Shown here in pieces: positions 23,301 to 36,110 of a stretch of DNA of 64,000 nucleotides. The notes under the pieces were generated by a model. That model did not search any database. It was not told the origin of the DNA and was given only the letters and a program-made list of their open reading frames with translations. Made by a program: the position numbers and the translations under genes. Position 1 is the first letter of the stretch; the number at the start of each line of letters is the position of its first letter. Origin of the DNA: Acorus gramineus (lineage: Eukaryota > Streptophyta > Magnoliopsida > Acorales > Acoraceae); contig CM060856.1 in NCBI GenBank assembly GCA_030737835.1, positions 7,215,245-7,279,244 of the forward strand. Reading direction: 5' to 3'.

Positions 23301-26300
23301 ATAAAATGAAATACACCCTCAAAACAAACTACCCTATTAAGAGGATGACCACCGTTTTGCACTACCGGAACCATGCATTACCCTATTACGAGGGTCTGCC
23401 ACATCTGGATCATATTGGAGCCATGTCTGCGCTGTGTTGAAGCCATGTTCAGCTGAAATTTTATGATTTTTTAAATCAGTATATTGCCTGGATGTGTCTG
23501 ACACATATCGGACAATGGATACATCATCTATTTTAAAGTGCCTATGCTTTGGAGCTCATGGAATATACAATGTTTTGCTTGTTATTTTTCAAAAAAAATT
23601 CATATGGGTTTTAAAATATTTTCAAGTGTTTGTGGTAGTGGACTGAGGCACTACTGCTTGCATCTCCTCACACAATTTATCAGATATCTGAATCCTGTTT
23701 TGTAATGATAGTCTACTGGGCCTATGTGTTTATATTTTATCAATATCAATGAGAGTTTGGAAAAACCATTTCCTTTTGGAATAGTTGAATGGCATATTTT
23801 AGTCAACATAATTGATACAATCCATGGACCACTTGAAGCATTACAATAGCTTCATATATAAAATTTCCGACCTAAAATTGTAAGGTATAGAACTCAGAAT
23901 TCCTCACGTTTTCTATCAGAATTTATACCTTGTATAATGTTAGCGAAATGAGTCATTTTTACATTTTTCCTCCATAGTTTTCTTGAAAATATGTTATGGT
24001 CTTTTCTATTTCATCCTATGCTTCTTGTGCATAAATGTGTCTTCTGTTTTGATGCCTTATATCTCTGAATATTTGTACTTGATGCAGGATGGCATTGAAG
24101 AATGCAGAAAATTATGTGGAGGCCATGGTTATCTATGTAGCAGTGGACTACCTGAGTTGTTTGCGGTATATGTTCCTGCCTGCACGTATGAAGGAGATAA
24201 CAATGTTATGCTTTTGCAGGTTTGTGAATCATTTCTGTGTATAGTGGACACAAATTTTCTCCAGATTATTATTTGTTTTCTCAGTTACCTCCTTGATTAG
24301 TTATAAACAGTATTCCTTATTTTTCTGACCAAAAGGTTGCTGCATCGTTGCTGCTTGCCTAAGAGGCATGATCCTCCTACATAAAGAAGTTATAATTCAT
24401 CTACTTGTCAATGTTAACTGCATATCTGATGAGCATGCGTGTATACATTAGTACTGTCGCTGTACATATGCGGATTTTTCCCATTGTTTGATCTTGTGAT
24501 TGCTAAATCATTAACTTTTCATACCATTAGGGTGTTTGTTCCTGCAATTTTTTTTTATTGTACCATATTGTACGCCCCCAATCATTAAATTAAGATATGA
24601 CAAGTCCACGTGATAACATAAAGATGATAATTTCATATCAACATTTAATTTATGATAGAGAAATATTAAGTTATTTGTGTGATCAGGACAATATACATTA
24701 AATTATATAGGTAAGCTAACTGCCCTGCTGATAAGTAAAATGTCCTAATTGTTCATAACTTTTGTACAAGAATTTTTATAGATATTTGTGCCCTAACTAT
24801 GATGTTAAAAGTTAGCACTTCTAATACACTGATATTGTTATTGGAGGCAATTTGTTGACTGTTGTATCACATTCATACCTTGTTTATGCTTGTAATAACT
24901 GATGAATTCCCTTGCTCATTGTGAACTCTTATTTTCATATTAAAATACTGACAAAAGGCAAAAATGTCTATTTGGATCCTCTATAAATTATTTCTTTCAC
25001 ATTTTAATTTTCATTGTCTCCACAAATATAATTTTTCCTGTGTATCTCTTCACATCAATAACCAAAAGTCAATGGTTTAATCTTTTGATGTGGATAAAAG
25101 ATGCTGATATTAATTTCACATGTGAAACCAAAACTTCCAAATTCAAATCATCATTTCTTATCTGTTTCCACTCATATGGACAATCTTCTAGACTGTGTGT
25201 GTATTGGGTGCTCTTATGAAGGCGGACACTATATTACATAGGTTTACATATGCTACCTTATCTTGAAATTCTCCGTGTTTGCAATAAAGCATTTTTTTAT
25301 GACAATAGCAAAAGTGATGAGATTGAGAAGTCTACCAATCTATAGTTGTGACATTGTGAATTCTTGTCAAAGAATACATATCTGTAAAATTAGGTAATTA
25401 GATCTTGATTTTTCTATTTGATTGTAGGTTGCGAGGTTTCTCTTGAAGACTGTTTCTAGTCTGGCATCTGGTCATCCACCTGTTGGAACAGCTTCATATT
25501 TTGGAAGGGCAGAACACTTGATGCAGTGCAGCTGTGAAGTTCGCACTGGTATATGAATATGTCCTCTGTAGTCTATATCAGCCGTTTCTCTTGTTCATAC
25601 TTCTTCCAGTGCCTTATTATGCCACTGTCTCTGTGGTTTATTTTATTGTTAATTTCTTTTGATGGATAAATTCTTCCTTTAATATTCGTGTAGCTGATGA
25701 CTGGTTGAAGCCCTCTGTGATTTTGGAGGCATTTGAAGCAAGAGCTGCTAGGATGGTTATCGCTTGTGCCAAAAACGTCAGCAAGACACTTGTCCTGGAG
25801 GAAGGTAATTGTCTTCCTGATTTCAAACTGTATGCATTTGCAAAGTAAATGAATCTGTTTGAGCAGTCTTTTATGCCATGGTTATATGATGTTCATGTAA
25901 TTGATTTTTTTCATTGTTTCAGGTTCTATACACGGGTTCTTGTTTCCCTTAGTATGATAGTAGTAAATGTTTATCATCTTCTTTGAGGTCCTTGAACATA
26001 AGGAATTTTGTTTTCTGGAATGGCCTTGAACATATGGCGTAGAAGTCTAAATCAAATTCTGTGATTTGTCCCCAAATGCAACATCTTCTAATCATTTTGA
26101 ATAAAAAGTTCCCCATATAAGGACAATCGCTCAACATGCCTTTTTAAACTGAAATATTTTTCTTTAATATTACTCATGCAACTCTCATGTTGTCATGACC
26201 TTTGGCATTCATTACTCAATCTAGTCTGTGGCTCTTTACTATTGCCAAATGCACTCTAGCCTTAGACCAGAATTTTTTTTTCATATCATCAGTACATGTG

Positions 26301-28125
26301 CTTGACTGTATGTTAGTTCTAAGCAGGACAAGTATATTCTGGAGAGCTGAGTGGAGGATTACTTTGTTATACGGGCAAATGATATATTACCTCTGATAAT
26401 TGAAGTGGGGGGAGAAGATCGACCCGCATTTGGAAAAAAATGCCAACCCTCTCCCAAGTTTCAACTCTTTTTGCTTTCACCCCCCTCATTTCCCTTGAAC
26501 TTATTCTATATTGATTTTCAATTTGCCCCTAGAAAATGGTTCATGTAAGCCTACCATCCATGTTTAGATAAAAATAAATTCTACTCTTTATGTTTATCCT
26601 AATTTCTTGATGAACATATTTGGATCAGTAAGGCTTGGGTTATCAGACACGACTGCTATTTGACACTTACAAGATTTTTTTTGATAGAATATATTTAATG
26701 GCTTCAAACTTTTTTTTTTTTTTGTGCGCCCGCCCGCCCTTAATAACTTATTTATAGAAAAATCTGATCAGAGATCATTCACATGAATGGAATGTTAATA
26801 GACATGAACAGAAAGACGTAGGGTTGGCTAAGCCTGGGTGGATAACTCTTCTACACAGGCTCTGTTGAGTTGGGGGCTTTGTCCTGTTAAGGGCTGTTTG
26901 ATCATTGCCTTTCTGTTTGTAAGCTTTGGTCACTCTCTTAGGATTAATAAATTCAAGGCTGAATGCCTATATTTTCCTCAAAAAAAAAAGGAGAGAGAGA
27001 GAGGGAGATGCATGATCTGGAAACTGTCTCGTGCAATTCAAATGGTTCAGTTCATGATTGTGCCACAAAAGATAAAGTTAACCACCACCACCACATTGCA
27101 TACATTACAAGTAATAATTTTCCACATCTTTCAAATATTAACTGATATGGATATTTTCATGTCCAAACAAAGTGAAAGATCCAGATAGTCCCTTTCAGTT
27201 AGTCAATTGTGATCAATGTCAAACAATTCATACATGTTATGTGGACACATGCTTAAGAAAAAAAAGGGGGTTGTGATTGTCATACTATGCTGACCTCATG
27301 TAGCTGACTGTCATTGTGCCTTCACATTATTGGGTAATCACACTATTCTGGGGCCACGATTTTAATGGATGGAAATTGAAAATTCATCTGCAACTTCCAT
27401 ATAGTTTGATCGACATGCAAGGAAAATTGACATGCTGATTTGAATAACATGTACTAACAAATTGTTCGTCAATTCAGGCTTCTCCGAATTCTCTATTGAT
27501 CTGGTGGAGGCAGCAGTAGCTCACTGCCAACTAATTGTCGTTTCAAAGTGAGTTCCATTTGACTTCTTTTAATTATATTTTATGGTATCCTGCTGTTATT
27601 ATAATTTCATATTAATTTTTGCCCTATCCCAGGTTCATCGAGAAACTACAGCAAGACATACCCGGGAGTGGAGTGAAAGAAGCGCTGCAAGTTCTTTGCA
27701 GCGTCTATGCTCTCTCTCTCCTTCACAAACACACTGGTGATTTTCTCTCAACCGGTTGCATTAACCCCAAACAAGCCTCACTAGCAAATGAGCAGCTGAG
27801 ATCTCTCTATGCCCAGGTGTGCGCATTACCACGAATTTCAACTCGTCCAATATTTTTTCTTGCTTTCAGAACAATCATTTTGAAACAAATCTTGCGATAT
27901 CCATCTCAGGTCCGTCCAAATGCAGTAGCCCTCGTTGATTCATTTAACTATACCGACTATTACTTGAACTCAGCTCTTGGCCGTTATGATGGCAACGTAT
28001 ATCCAACACTCTACGAAGCAGCATGGAAGGATCCACTCAATGACTCTGTCGTGCCTGATGGTTATCATGAGTACATACGGCCCTTGCTGAAGCAACAAGT
28101 GACTTCAAGAGCCGCAAGATTGTAA
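17364..28125 (+). CDS. ACX1: Peroxisomal acyl-CoA oxidase, ACX1 type
   Basis: Fourteen exons: 17364-17513, 17952-18060, 18934-18995, 19309-19518, 19788-19875, 19964-20126, 21026-21224, 21990-22187, 24088-24219, 25428-25548, 25694-25804, 27478-27547, 27633-27816, 27910-28125. All introns are GT-AG and the joined frame of 2013 nt is open, giving 670 aa, the usual ACX1 length. The enzyme oxidises acyl-CoA to trans-2-enoyl-CoA with FAD and passes electrons to O2, making H2O2, the first step of peroxisomal beta-oxidation; ACX1 enzymes also act on jasmonate precursors. Visible signatures are QTELGHGSN (141-149) and WWPGGLGK (178-185) of the flavin/substrate region, and TYEGDN with the expected catalytic base Glu428. 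The protein ends SRAARL, so ARL is a PTS1 peroxisome signal. The start gives the family N-terminus [13 protein letters not shown]. One family-conserved Trp in GYLW appears as Cys (410). ACX1 versus a close paralogue rests on remembered sequences. Confidence 0.95.
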
Positions 28126-28211
28126 GAAGAGCGTAAGCTATGTATACATGGTATGTAAAAAACAAGGTGTTATCATCATTATTGATTGGTGTCCCCAAAT
28201 ATATTGCACCT

Positions 28212-28217
28212 AATAAA
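28212..28217 (+). terminator. Poly(A) signal of the acyl-CoA oxidase gene
   Basis: AATAAA 87 nt past the stop codon, in T-rich sequence; the distance fits a plant 3' UTR. The actual cleavage site is not visible. Confidence 0.5.
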
Positions 28218-29886
28218 TTTGGGATAGGATAGGATTATAATTACTGTGAAACAATCCATGAAGTGTTTGTTTGTACGTTGGGTCTTTATAAGTTATTTAT
28301 TGACATGCTTTTGTTGCCTTGCCCCATTAACAAGGTTTCATGACATTTGGTTTCTGCCCATGTATATTAGGGTTGATTATTGAGATTTCCAGGTTTATTG
28401 TTCCTTAGTAGTGTTATATACATATACTGATGTTATTCTTGTCTCTTCAACACTTGGGCTAGAATGCCAGCTTCATCATATACAAAATATGATTTTTCCT
28501 GTGAATGAAGTGGCTCTTGTAATATCGGTATGACTCATCTGATACATAGGTGCAGAAATGGCTGCGTGGTGGATGCAATTGTGGTAACACAGTTCAGCTA
28601 CCCTCCATAATCAGTAATTTGACCTCTTTATAAAAGATGTCTGCTTGATATAAAATCATCTTAACTGCTTGATGGCAAAATCTACTTTTAATTATACCTT
28701 ACATTAATGGAATACACAAATTTATTGATAATCTGAAGCTTTAAAGATGGAAATGGTCTGGGTCAATCATCTAAGGATAACATTGGGGACAGTTGTATTT
28801 CCTCATATGCTTGGATTTTTTTGGAAGTGTATGCTTAAAAATGAAATATATATTCCAATAAATTATATACACTCTTATGCCAAAGAACATAAAAAATTAC
28901 ATGCTTCACTAATGAAACATACAGTGGAATAACACGTAACACATGGTTTATTAGTGAAATGTGACTGTAACATATACTTTGTTAGCAATATAGGATTACA
29001 CAAGGGATGGCTTCCAAGGACTGCATGTCTATCTAAAGACTCCAATGTAACCATCATCCCTATCACACACTAATTACATTAACGAAAAAAAAAAAAACTC
29101 AAAATCACTTTTCCTCCAGAAATCTAGCTCTATAAACACCACTTTCTGGTTATTGTTTACTTATGATCATATAACCATATGCATCACACACTGTTCTAGT
29201 AGGTCGAGAAGAGCCATGGCCACACCTGAGTGCAAAGAATGGATTACAATCCCTGTAAACAGGCAAGTTTGAGAGATTTGAACTCGAGACATATGGAAGA
29301 ACCTATCCCATTTTGCTGAAGTCCGGCCGAAACTACTTTTTTTTTTTTTTTTTTTCAAACCAAAAGCCATGTCTCCTATCATGTACTTTGTTAGCATACC
29401 GGTTGTAGCAGGTAATGAAGAAGTCTTCATGTGACCCGTATGGTGATATGCCATGTAGGTAGACACATTGACTGTAAAATGATGATTGTAATACATGTTC
29501 ATTTGACTGTCACATGATCGGATCCCATTTGTTATGAGCCTACTTCGATCTTAAGAAGAAAAAAAATTCTATAAAACTAAAAAAAAAGAAAAACTCCAAA
29601 ATTGATCCTTAAACCATAAACTTTCATTTTGATCTTGATCTTTATCATGTCATGATCCAAAGTAATCATAAATCATAAGTTCATAAGAACCAGTTCATGG
29701 ACAATGAGAATAACTAAAAAGCAGAACAAAAAATCTCTTGTGCCATTACAAAGCACATCTTGATCGCTGCCCCCTAAGCATCGGAAAAAAATATTCACAA
29801 CATACTCTATTATTTTAAATATACATTGAGGGGCTTCTTTAAAAATACAGGATATGAAAAGGACGTCCCGAGAATTAAAACGAAAA
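28218..29886. other. Intergenic DNA between the oxidase and quinone oxidoreductase genes
   Basis: No further gene seen. A phrase near 28805-28930 (ATATATTCCAATAAATTATAT) is shared with the small AT-rich repeats elsewhere. At 29250-29335, minus strand, GTCTCGAGTTCAAATCTC resembles a pol III B box of a SINE. A T19 run lies near 29338. The last 150 bp before the next gene should contain its promoter, without a clear TATA box. Confidence 0.45.
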
Positions 29887-32800
29887 ATGGACACGATGTC
29901 AGTCTCCTTCGGTAGACCAACGCGTACTGTCATCACCAAAATCAACAGAACCAAAACAACAACTTCTTCTTCTTCTCGTTCGATCCGAATCACTCCCAAA
30001 ACAATCAGACCCTTCGCATCCATGGTGAAGGCCATCCGGGTCCACGAACTCGGCGGTCCCGAGGCATCTCTCTCTCTCCTCCACCAAGTTCTTCAAAGAA
30101 CCATTTGGGTTCAATTGATGAATTCTTTTAAAAAAATTGGTTTTTTTTTGTTCTTAAACAGGTCCTGAAATGGGAGGAAGTGGAGATAGGGGAGCCCAAG
30201 GAGGGGGAGATACGGGTGAAGAACAAGGCAATCGGTATCAACTTCATCGATGTCTACTATCGCAAGGGGGTCTATCAATCCCCTTTGCCTTTCATCCCTG
30301 GTAGGTCCCGGTTTCTCTGTCTCCCTGATTTGATGATGGGTTTTAAAATTGCGGTCATTAGATGTTGGGTTTGGTTGCAAAGGTCTCAAATTTTGTTGGG
30401 TTTTGGGGTTTTGGATGTGTTGAATTTAATCAGGAATATATTATGGACAAGAAGATCAAAAAGAGTGAACCTCCTGTTTGGGTGTGGTTGAAAGGTCTCA
30501 AAATTTGGTTGGCTTTTAAGAGTTGTGAAGTTTCAATTCAATCGGGAATGTTTTGTGGACAAGAAGATAAAAAGAGAGTGAACTTTTTATATAATCTTGA
30601 TTGATTGATCTATCCATGTTAATATGGTCACTGAGGGTTATCTATTGAGGATAGACTGATATTAGTATTAGAACACTAGCATTAGATACTCTGAGCAATC
30701 AAAATTAATGGTTTAAGCATTTATTTTGGTTTAATATATTGACCTGCAGGGAATATATTGTACTCTTCCATGTGTCTTGAGTTGTAAAAAATTTAAACCA
30801 AATTTAAGTAATTATTCTTAGTTGTGGTCTAAAAATGAAATCTTTCGCAACATTGTTCAACTTTCTCTCTTATTGCTAGATGAGTAAAGAGGGTATTACT
30901 TAAATAAGATTGTTGGATTTCATTTTATTTTTTTCTAGAGGAACGAAGAAACTGTTGTAATTTGAAACACTAAATTTAATATTATATTGCTATTAACCAT
31001 GGAAAATCACATAACTACTGGAATTTATGTGACAGTAATATGCATATTATGCTGGAAAAGAATACTCTTTTGTATAGTGTAGATTATAAATTTCTAGCAC
31101 ATTACACATAGCATGTTTGTTTCTGGGCGTAACAGTTTCATGATCTGATTTAAATATTGTTAGCAAAGTAGGAAAAACGTGAAAAGTGAGTGAGAGAATA
31201 TGTTAAGCAACTATAGGAATGTTAGACAAAACAATATGGAATGTCAACAAAACCGAATGCTGACTGTTATGTGGGTCACTCCATGTAAATAACATGAATG
31301 TAGCCTTTCGCTCACTGAATTTGAGCCTAACCTGATTCATTTTATACTCTTTAATAGGGTTCCAAAGCCTTGTTTGCCTTTGATTATTATACTGCGGGGC
31401 ATGAAGCTAGAAATTTAGTGTAGAATCTCTTTCTATTTTCATGGATGCTTTCTGTTTTAAGATTTACTTACTGCAAATCCTTTTGATTCCCTTCTTCGGA
31501 GGAACAAAAAACTATCAAATTGGATTTGTAGTTTTTGAATAGTATTCAAAGATATAAATAAACTAATTGACCTTCAAACAGGGTTGTGGATGACAGTAGA
31601 TAGGCAAAGAAGCATTGCTATAATTTTAATTTTGGCCGAATGTGTTGTTAAATCATATACGTGTTTGTTGATTTCCACAAATAAAGAAACTTCTAAGAAG
31701 AAAATCATGGAAAATAGTCGTTTTAAACGTTTGTATTACCATATGTATATCTGAGCTTAAAACGATTCTTTTATTTTTCCAAATCCATCTATTCCAAACC
31801 AAATGCCAATAAAATTTGTTTTGCTTAATTAGGCAGGGAAGCAGTTGGAGTTGTCACGGCCGTGGGTCCTGGCCTGACTGGAAGGAAAGTAGGTGACGTT
31901 GTTGCCTACGCTGGCAACCCAATGGGTTCTTATGCCGAAGAACAGATTCTTCCCGCAAGCGTTGCAGTCTCCGTACCACCTTCCATAGATCCCAGTGTCG
32001 CAGCATCGATCATGCTGAAGGGCATGACCGCTCACTCCCTCCTCCGCCGATGCTTCAAGGTTGGTGGTTCCACATGTACTCGTTCTGATTTTAAATAAAA
32101 ATTTGGGTTCTGCTACATACTCCACATCATCTAATGCTGTATATGAAATCTCTGATGGAATATATATACTATTATATCAGTACATACTTTATTAGGAAAA
32201 ATGTGAAAAATATATGCATTCAATTTATCCATGTATTACACTTTTTTGTGAAAGCATGCAATTCATTAGACATGTATATAATTCAAAAAAGAAGAGTCAA
32301 AACGTGTTCGGTTTGCAAAAATGATTGCATGAATGATTAATTATAACATTTTCCTAATAATTTTTCAAAACCAAGAGAGCTAACCTTTTGAATTGGTAAT
32401 TCAGGTTGAACGGGGGCACACCGTCCTCGTCCATGCTGCTGCAGGAGGCGTTGGTTCCATTCTTTGCCAGTGGGCCAACGCACTTGGTGCAACCGTGATC
32501 GGTACTGTCTCCAATGAAGCTAAGGCTGCTCAGGCAGCCGAAGACGGATGCCACCATGTCATAATCTACACCCAGGAGGATTTTGTCACTAGAATTGATA
32601 AAATCACTTCAGGCAAAGGAGTCAATGTCGTCTATGATTCCGTCGGAAAAGACACTTTTCAGGTAACAAAAGCAGAGAGAAAATTTTACACACAAATCAT
32701 TTTTGCACACTTCTGCAATCCAATACGTTTTGAATTTTTTTGAAGTATGTACTTTGATGAAGTACATATTCAAATGAATAGTATGCTTACATGTTTATAT

Positions 32801-33475
32801 TTTCCCAATGGAATATATATTCACACAGTATAGTATATATTGTGTTAGAAATTTCATATATTGAATTAAGACTATAGGAGTGATTGCAAGAATGATTGAG
32901 AGTTAGTTTGGTAATCATTTTCATTCTCCTTCAGTTCGAGCACCCATGTAAATGAAGTTTGGAATCCTTCAACCCTCGAGCATTCTTAAGCAGCTCAAAT
33001 AAAATTCTCTTAATTTTTCTTTTCCACATAATCTATCAAAACTGGATTTATTTGTAAAGAGAAATTCTAATCTGGACTAGAGTTACCGAACTAACCCTCA
33101 TCAGTGTATCAGAAGCCTTCTAGTTTAGATATCTCAAATGGGATGGCCTGTTGTGTTCAGGGTTCGTTGTTGTGCTTGAGCCCTCGTGGATACATGGTGA
33201 GCTTCGGCCAGTCTTCTGGCCTGCCGGATCCAGTCCCTTTGTCCGCAATCGCTGCCAAGTCTCTCTTCCTCACGAGGCCTTCGCTCTTTCAATACACCAC
33301 GACCCGGGATGAGCTTCTGGAGGCCGCCGGGGAGGTCTTCGCGAACGTAGCTTCAGGCATTCTACGGGTGCGTGTCAACCACACGTACCCGCTCTCGGAG
33401 GCTGCTCAGGCGCACGCCGATCTCGAGAACAGGAAGACTTCTGGATCTGTATTGCTGGTCCCTGATGCCAACTAG
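29887..33475 (+). CDS. Zeta-crystallin-type NADPH:quinone oxidoreductase, probably organellar
   Basis: Five exons: about 29887-30063 (or to 30090), 30162-30300, 31833-32059, 32405-32662 and 33161-33475. The core from Met at 30022 (MVKAIRVHELGGPE) is 326 aa, the usual length of zinc-free medium-chain dehydrogenases of the zeta-crystallin family, which reduce quinones or reactive carbonyls by one or two electrons with NADPH. HAAAGGVGS (core residues 146-154) is the nucleotide-binding glycine motif; NFIDVYYRKG and GYMVSFGQSSG are family signatures. The frame stays open upstream to ATG codons at 29854, 29887 and 29896; the 45 residues from 29887 are rich in Ser, Thr and Arg and almost free of acidic residues, as in a chloroplast or mitochondrial transit peptide, and close plant homologues also have such an extension. 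Introns 2-4 are GT-AG. Intron 1 is odd: family alignment wants GAG/GCATCT, a GC donor, whereas a GT donor at 30091 would add nine residues. Confidence 0.9.
30366..30590. repeat. Tandem duplication of about 113 bp in intron 2 of the quinone oxidoreductase gene
   Basis: Units 30366-30478 and 30479-30590 share TGGGTNTGGTTG, AAGGTCTCAAA and GGACAAGAAGAT in the same order, with many differences between them, so the duplication is old. No coding meaning. Confidence 0.7.
32694..32910. mobile_element. Small MITE in intron 4 of the quinone oxidoreductase gene
   Basis: The left end AATCATTTTTGCACACTTC and the right end, complement CAATCATTCTTGCAATCAC, are imperfect inverted repeats. The interior has the AT-rich phrases (ATATATATTCACACAG, AAGTACATATTCAAATGAA) seen in several other repeats here. 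Intron 3 (about 32100-32345) carries a related-looking AT-rich insertion ending ATGATTGCATGAATGATT. Neither seems to disturb the splice sites. Confidence 0.45.
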
Positions 33476-35217
33476 TCTGCGTTTGGGCTCTCAGGTTTGC
33501 AAAGGGCTGATAAAAAACAGGTATTGATAGCCATTTGTGGTGTTGCTTATGTAGTGGTTGTGACTAGTTCTCACAAACTTGGTTCAGTGTACAAAATAAG
33601 GTCTTGATACATTGTCAATTTATCATTTACTATTCCCTCAGACATCTCTCAAAACATGCCGCATTTGTCACACACATTTCTCACACATTCCTAAACACAA
33701 ACAATTTAGATATAAAAGTTTGTCATTTAGAGAGCTATAAATAATTATCTCCTCTTTTTCATCATTTCAATTCATTGAAGGTGAAACAAACAATATGAAT
33801 GTGACTTTTATATTTTTCAATTAGAATATAAAAATACGATCAAATAATAAAACTGCTTAACCAAATGGGGGCTTAGAGAATAATAAGGTGGGTTCGATGA
33901 TATCAATTAAAGAGGACTAGAGGAGACAGTTTATTATATCCAACTTGCTTTTATAATTTTATTATGGATATTAATATGTTCAAATTAAATTTGTTTTTAT
34001 AGATTTGAAATACTCATAAATATTTTTTGGATAATTGATATGCTTAAATATCAACACTAGTTTTATACATATATATATATATATATTTTGGATAATTGTC
34101 ATGTCTAATGATCAGTACTATGTCAAATATTAAAGAGATGACAGAAGTAAAATTGAAACTTTAAAGCTTGCTGACCATTTTCAGATAGAATGCGATAGTT
34201 ATTCAAATTTTTAATATTATGATTAACCATTTAGGATAATTGAATAATACATAATACAATCATATATAATTTTATAATAGTTAAATTTAGGAGCAAATAT
34301 ATTGGATATTCATATTCCCATTCTGGATAATCAAATGTCGAAAAAAAAATTAATTTTTGGGATAATGAAAGGGAGAAAGATTTTTTTGGATAATTGTCTG
34401 CAATAGCGTCCTGTATTTTGTTTTTGATCTACTTACTAAAATATCACTGATAAGTTTTGTGTTGTCTAAAATTTTTACAATGGAAATCAATTAATAATTA
34501 AAAAAAAAACTTGATTAATTTGATTACCTAAACTGGTGTACATCATCATACAAAAGTGAGAGCATCTAAAAAAAAACAAAAAAAGAAAAAAAAAATGAAA
34601 AGAAAAAGGGCGAGAGGAAGGATATGACTTTGAATTTGATCAAATTTCTGGTGTGATGACTCTTTTCTGGTGTGATCACCCCAATATATTTAAAAATATC
34701 ACACAATCTATTTTGCAATAAAAAATGCCAGTGAATTAATTCATATCATTTATTAAAAATATAAAAAAAATTCAACGAGATATATTTCTTGATACAGTAA
34801 GTGGAAAAGGCTAGTGAAATAAGTATGACTACTTTTAAGATAATGAAAATGACTTTTTTAAATTCATTTCATAATGCGTTAGGTGATATCAGAACAAGGA
34901 TTCTCCTGCCTTCAATGACAAATAATGATGTGAAAGACAACAATCAGCCTATCAACGGTGGTCGTGGGTCAGAGGACTCGTGAAAAGCGTTTAAGGAATA
35001 ACAACAGTCACGCGAGCAATTGCAAGAGATTCACGAAATTCGTATACTTATTTATGGCTCCCACCACCCGATGAAAAAATGAGTCATGATGACAGGGTGA
35101 TTCCCCTACAGAGTGAGGGGCCTGGGAATGCACACTATGGAATCTGCAATTGTGTTGAAGACAGTGAGATTTTGAAAGGATGGACCAACCTTGCCTATAG
35201 AAACTGATGCACTCTCA
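33476..35217. other. AT-rich intergenic DNA
   Basis: No gene seen. Includes a short TA repeat near 34068-34086 and several TTTGGATAATTG phrases between 34020 and 34400 that suggest a decayed internal repeat. A 60-codon plus-strand frame at 34801-34983 resembles nothing known. Confidence 0.45.
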
Positions 35218-35450
35218 GCCCCGTTTAGATCTGCGTGTGCGATGAATTCGGTGATGGGAAAGCTAAAAAAAATATTACTGCATATCCAAAATGGATTTTT
35301 AGTTTCCGTGTTCACACCATTGAATTACACTGAACTATGCCAATTTTTCTAGATGTTTTTGAATGCGACTAAAACATAGTTTTTCTACAACGGGCTTTGA
35401 AGTCTTGATTTTTCAGAATGCGACGTCCCGTCGTGGATCCAAACGAAGCC
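35218..35450. mobile_element. Tourist-like MITE, 233 bp
   Basis: Left end GCCCCGTTTAGATCTGCG and right end, complement GGCTTCGTTTGGATCCACG, are imperfect inverted repeats. TCA flanks both ends (35215-35217, 35451-35453), matching the TNA 3-bp duplication of PIF/Harbinger elements. Confidence 0.6.
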
Positions 35451-35699
35451 TCAATATATTTTTTATTCGTCAATCACTAACGGTAGTGTATAAAATCATT
35501 TAACATAACATATCTACATTATTTTCGTATGTATTTTATTATGAAATTTTTTAAAAATTGTGCTCTACTTGCATGAGTTTGTACATTTATTTTTTTAAAA
35601 TTGTACTGTATTAACTAAGTATATTAGTTTATAAAAAAATTGCAATAAATAAAACTGTGAACGAGACTTGACGCATCATTTTCTTTTGTCAATACATTG

Positions 35700-35732
<33 letters not shown>

Positions 35733-36072
35733 TATTATTATTTTTTGTAAAACTATCACATGTCCATTTAACTAGTCCTATTAGGATAAGTGGAGATTCG
35801 GAGCACCAATCAAGAAGTCCCATCCAACGACGGATGTTTAGCCATTTTGTGCTTAACACCATTGTAAATCTATTTTTTGTGCCCACGTGAGTCTCTCAAC
35901 TTTTAAAAAACGCAATTTTTAGATAATATTTAATTGAAATATGTTAATATGAAATTGTCATAGTTTTTTAATTTAGTTACACGATTATAAAAATAATTTC
36001 TTACAAACACAAATGCTATCTAATAATACAATAAAATGCTGTCTGGAGAGATAAAAAGATTTGAACGGTTTG

Positions 36073-36110
<38 letters not shown>

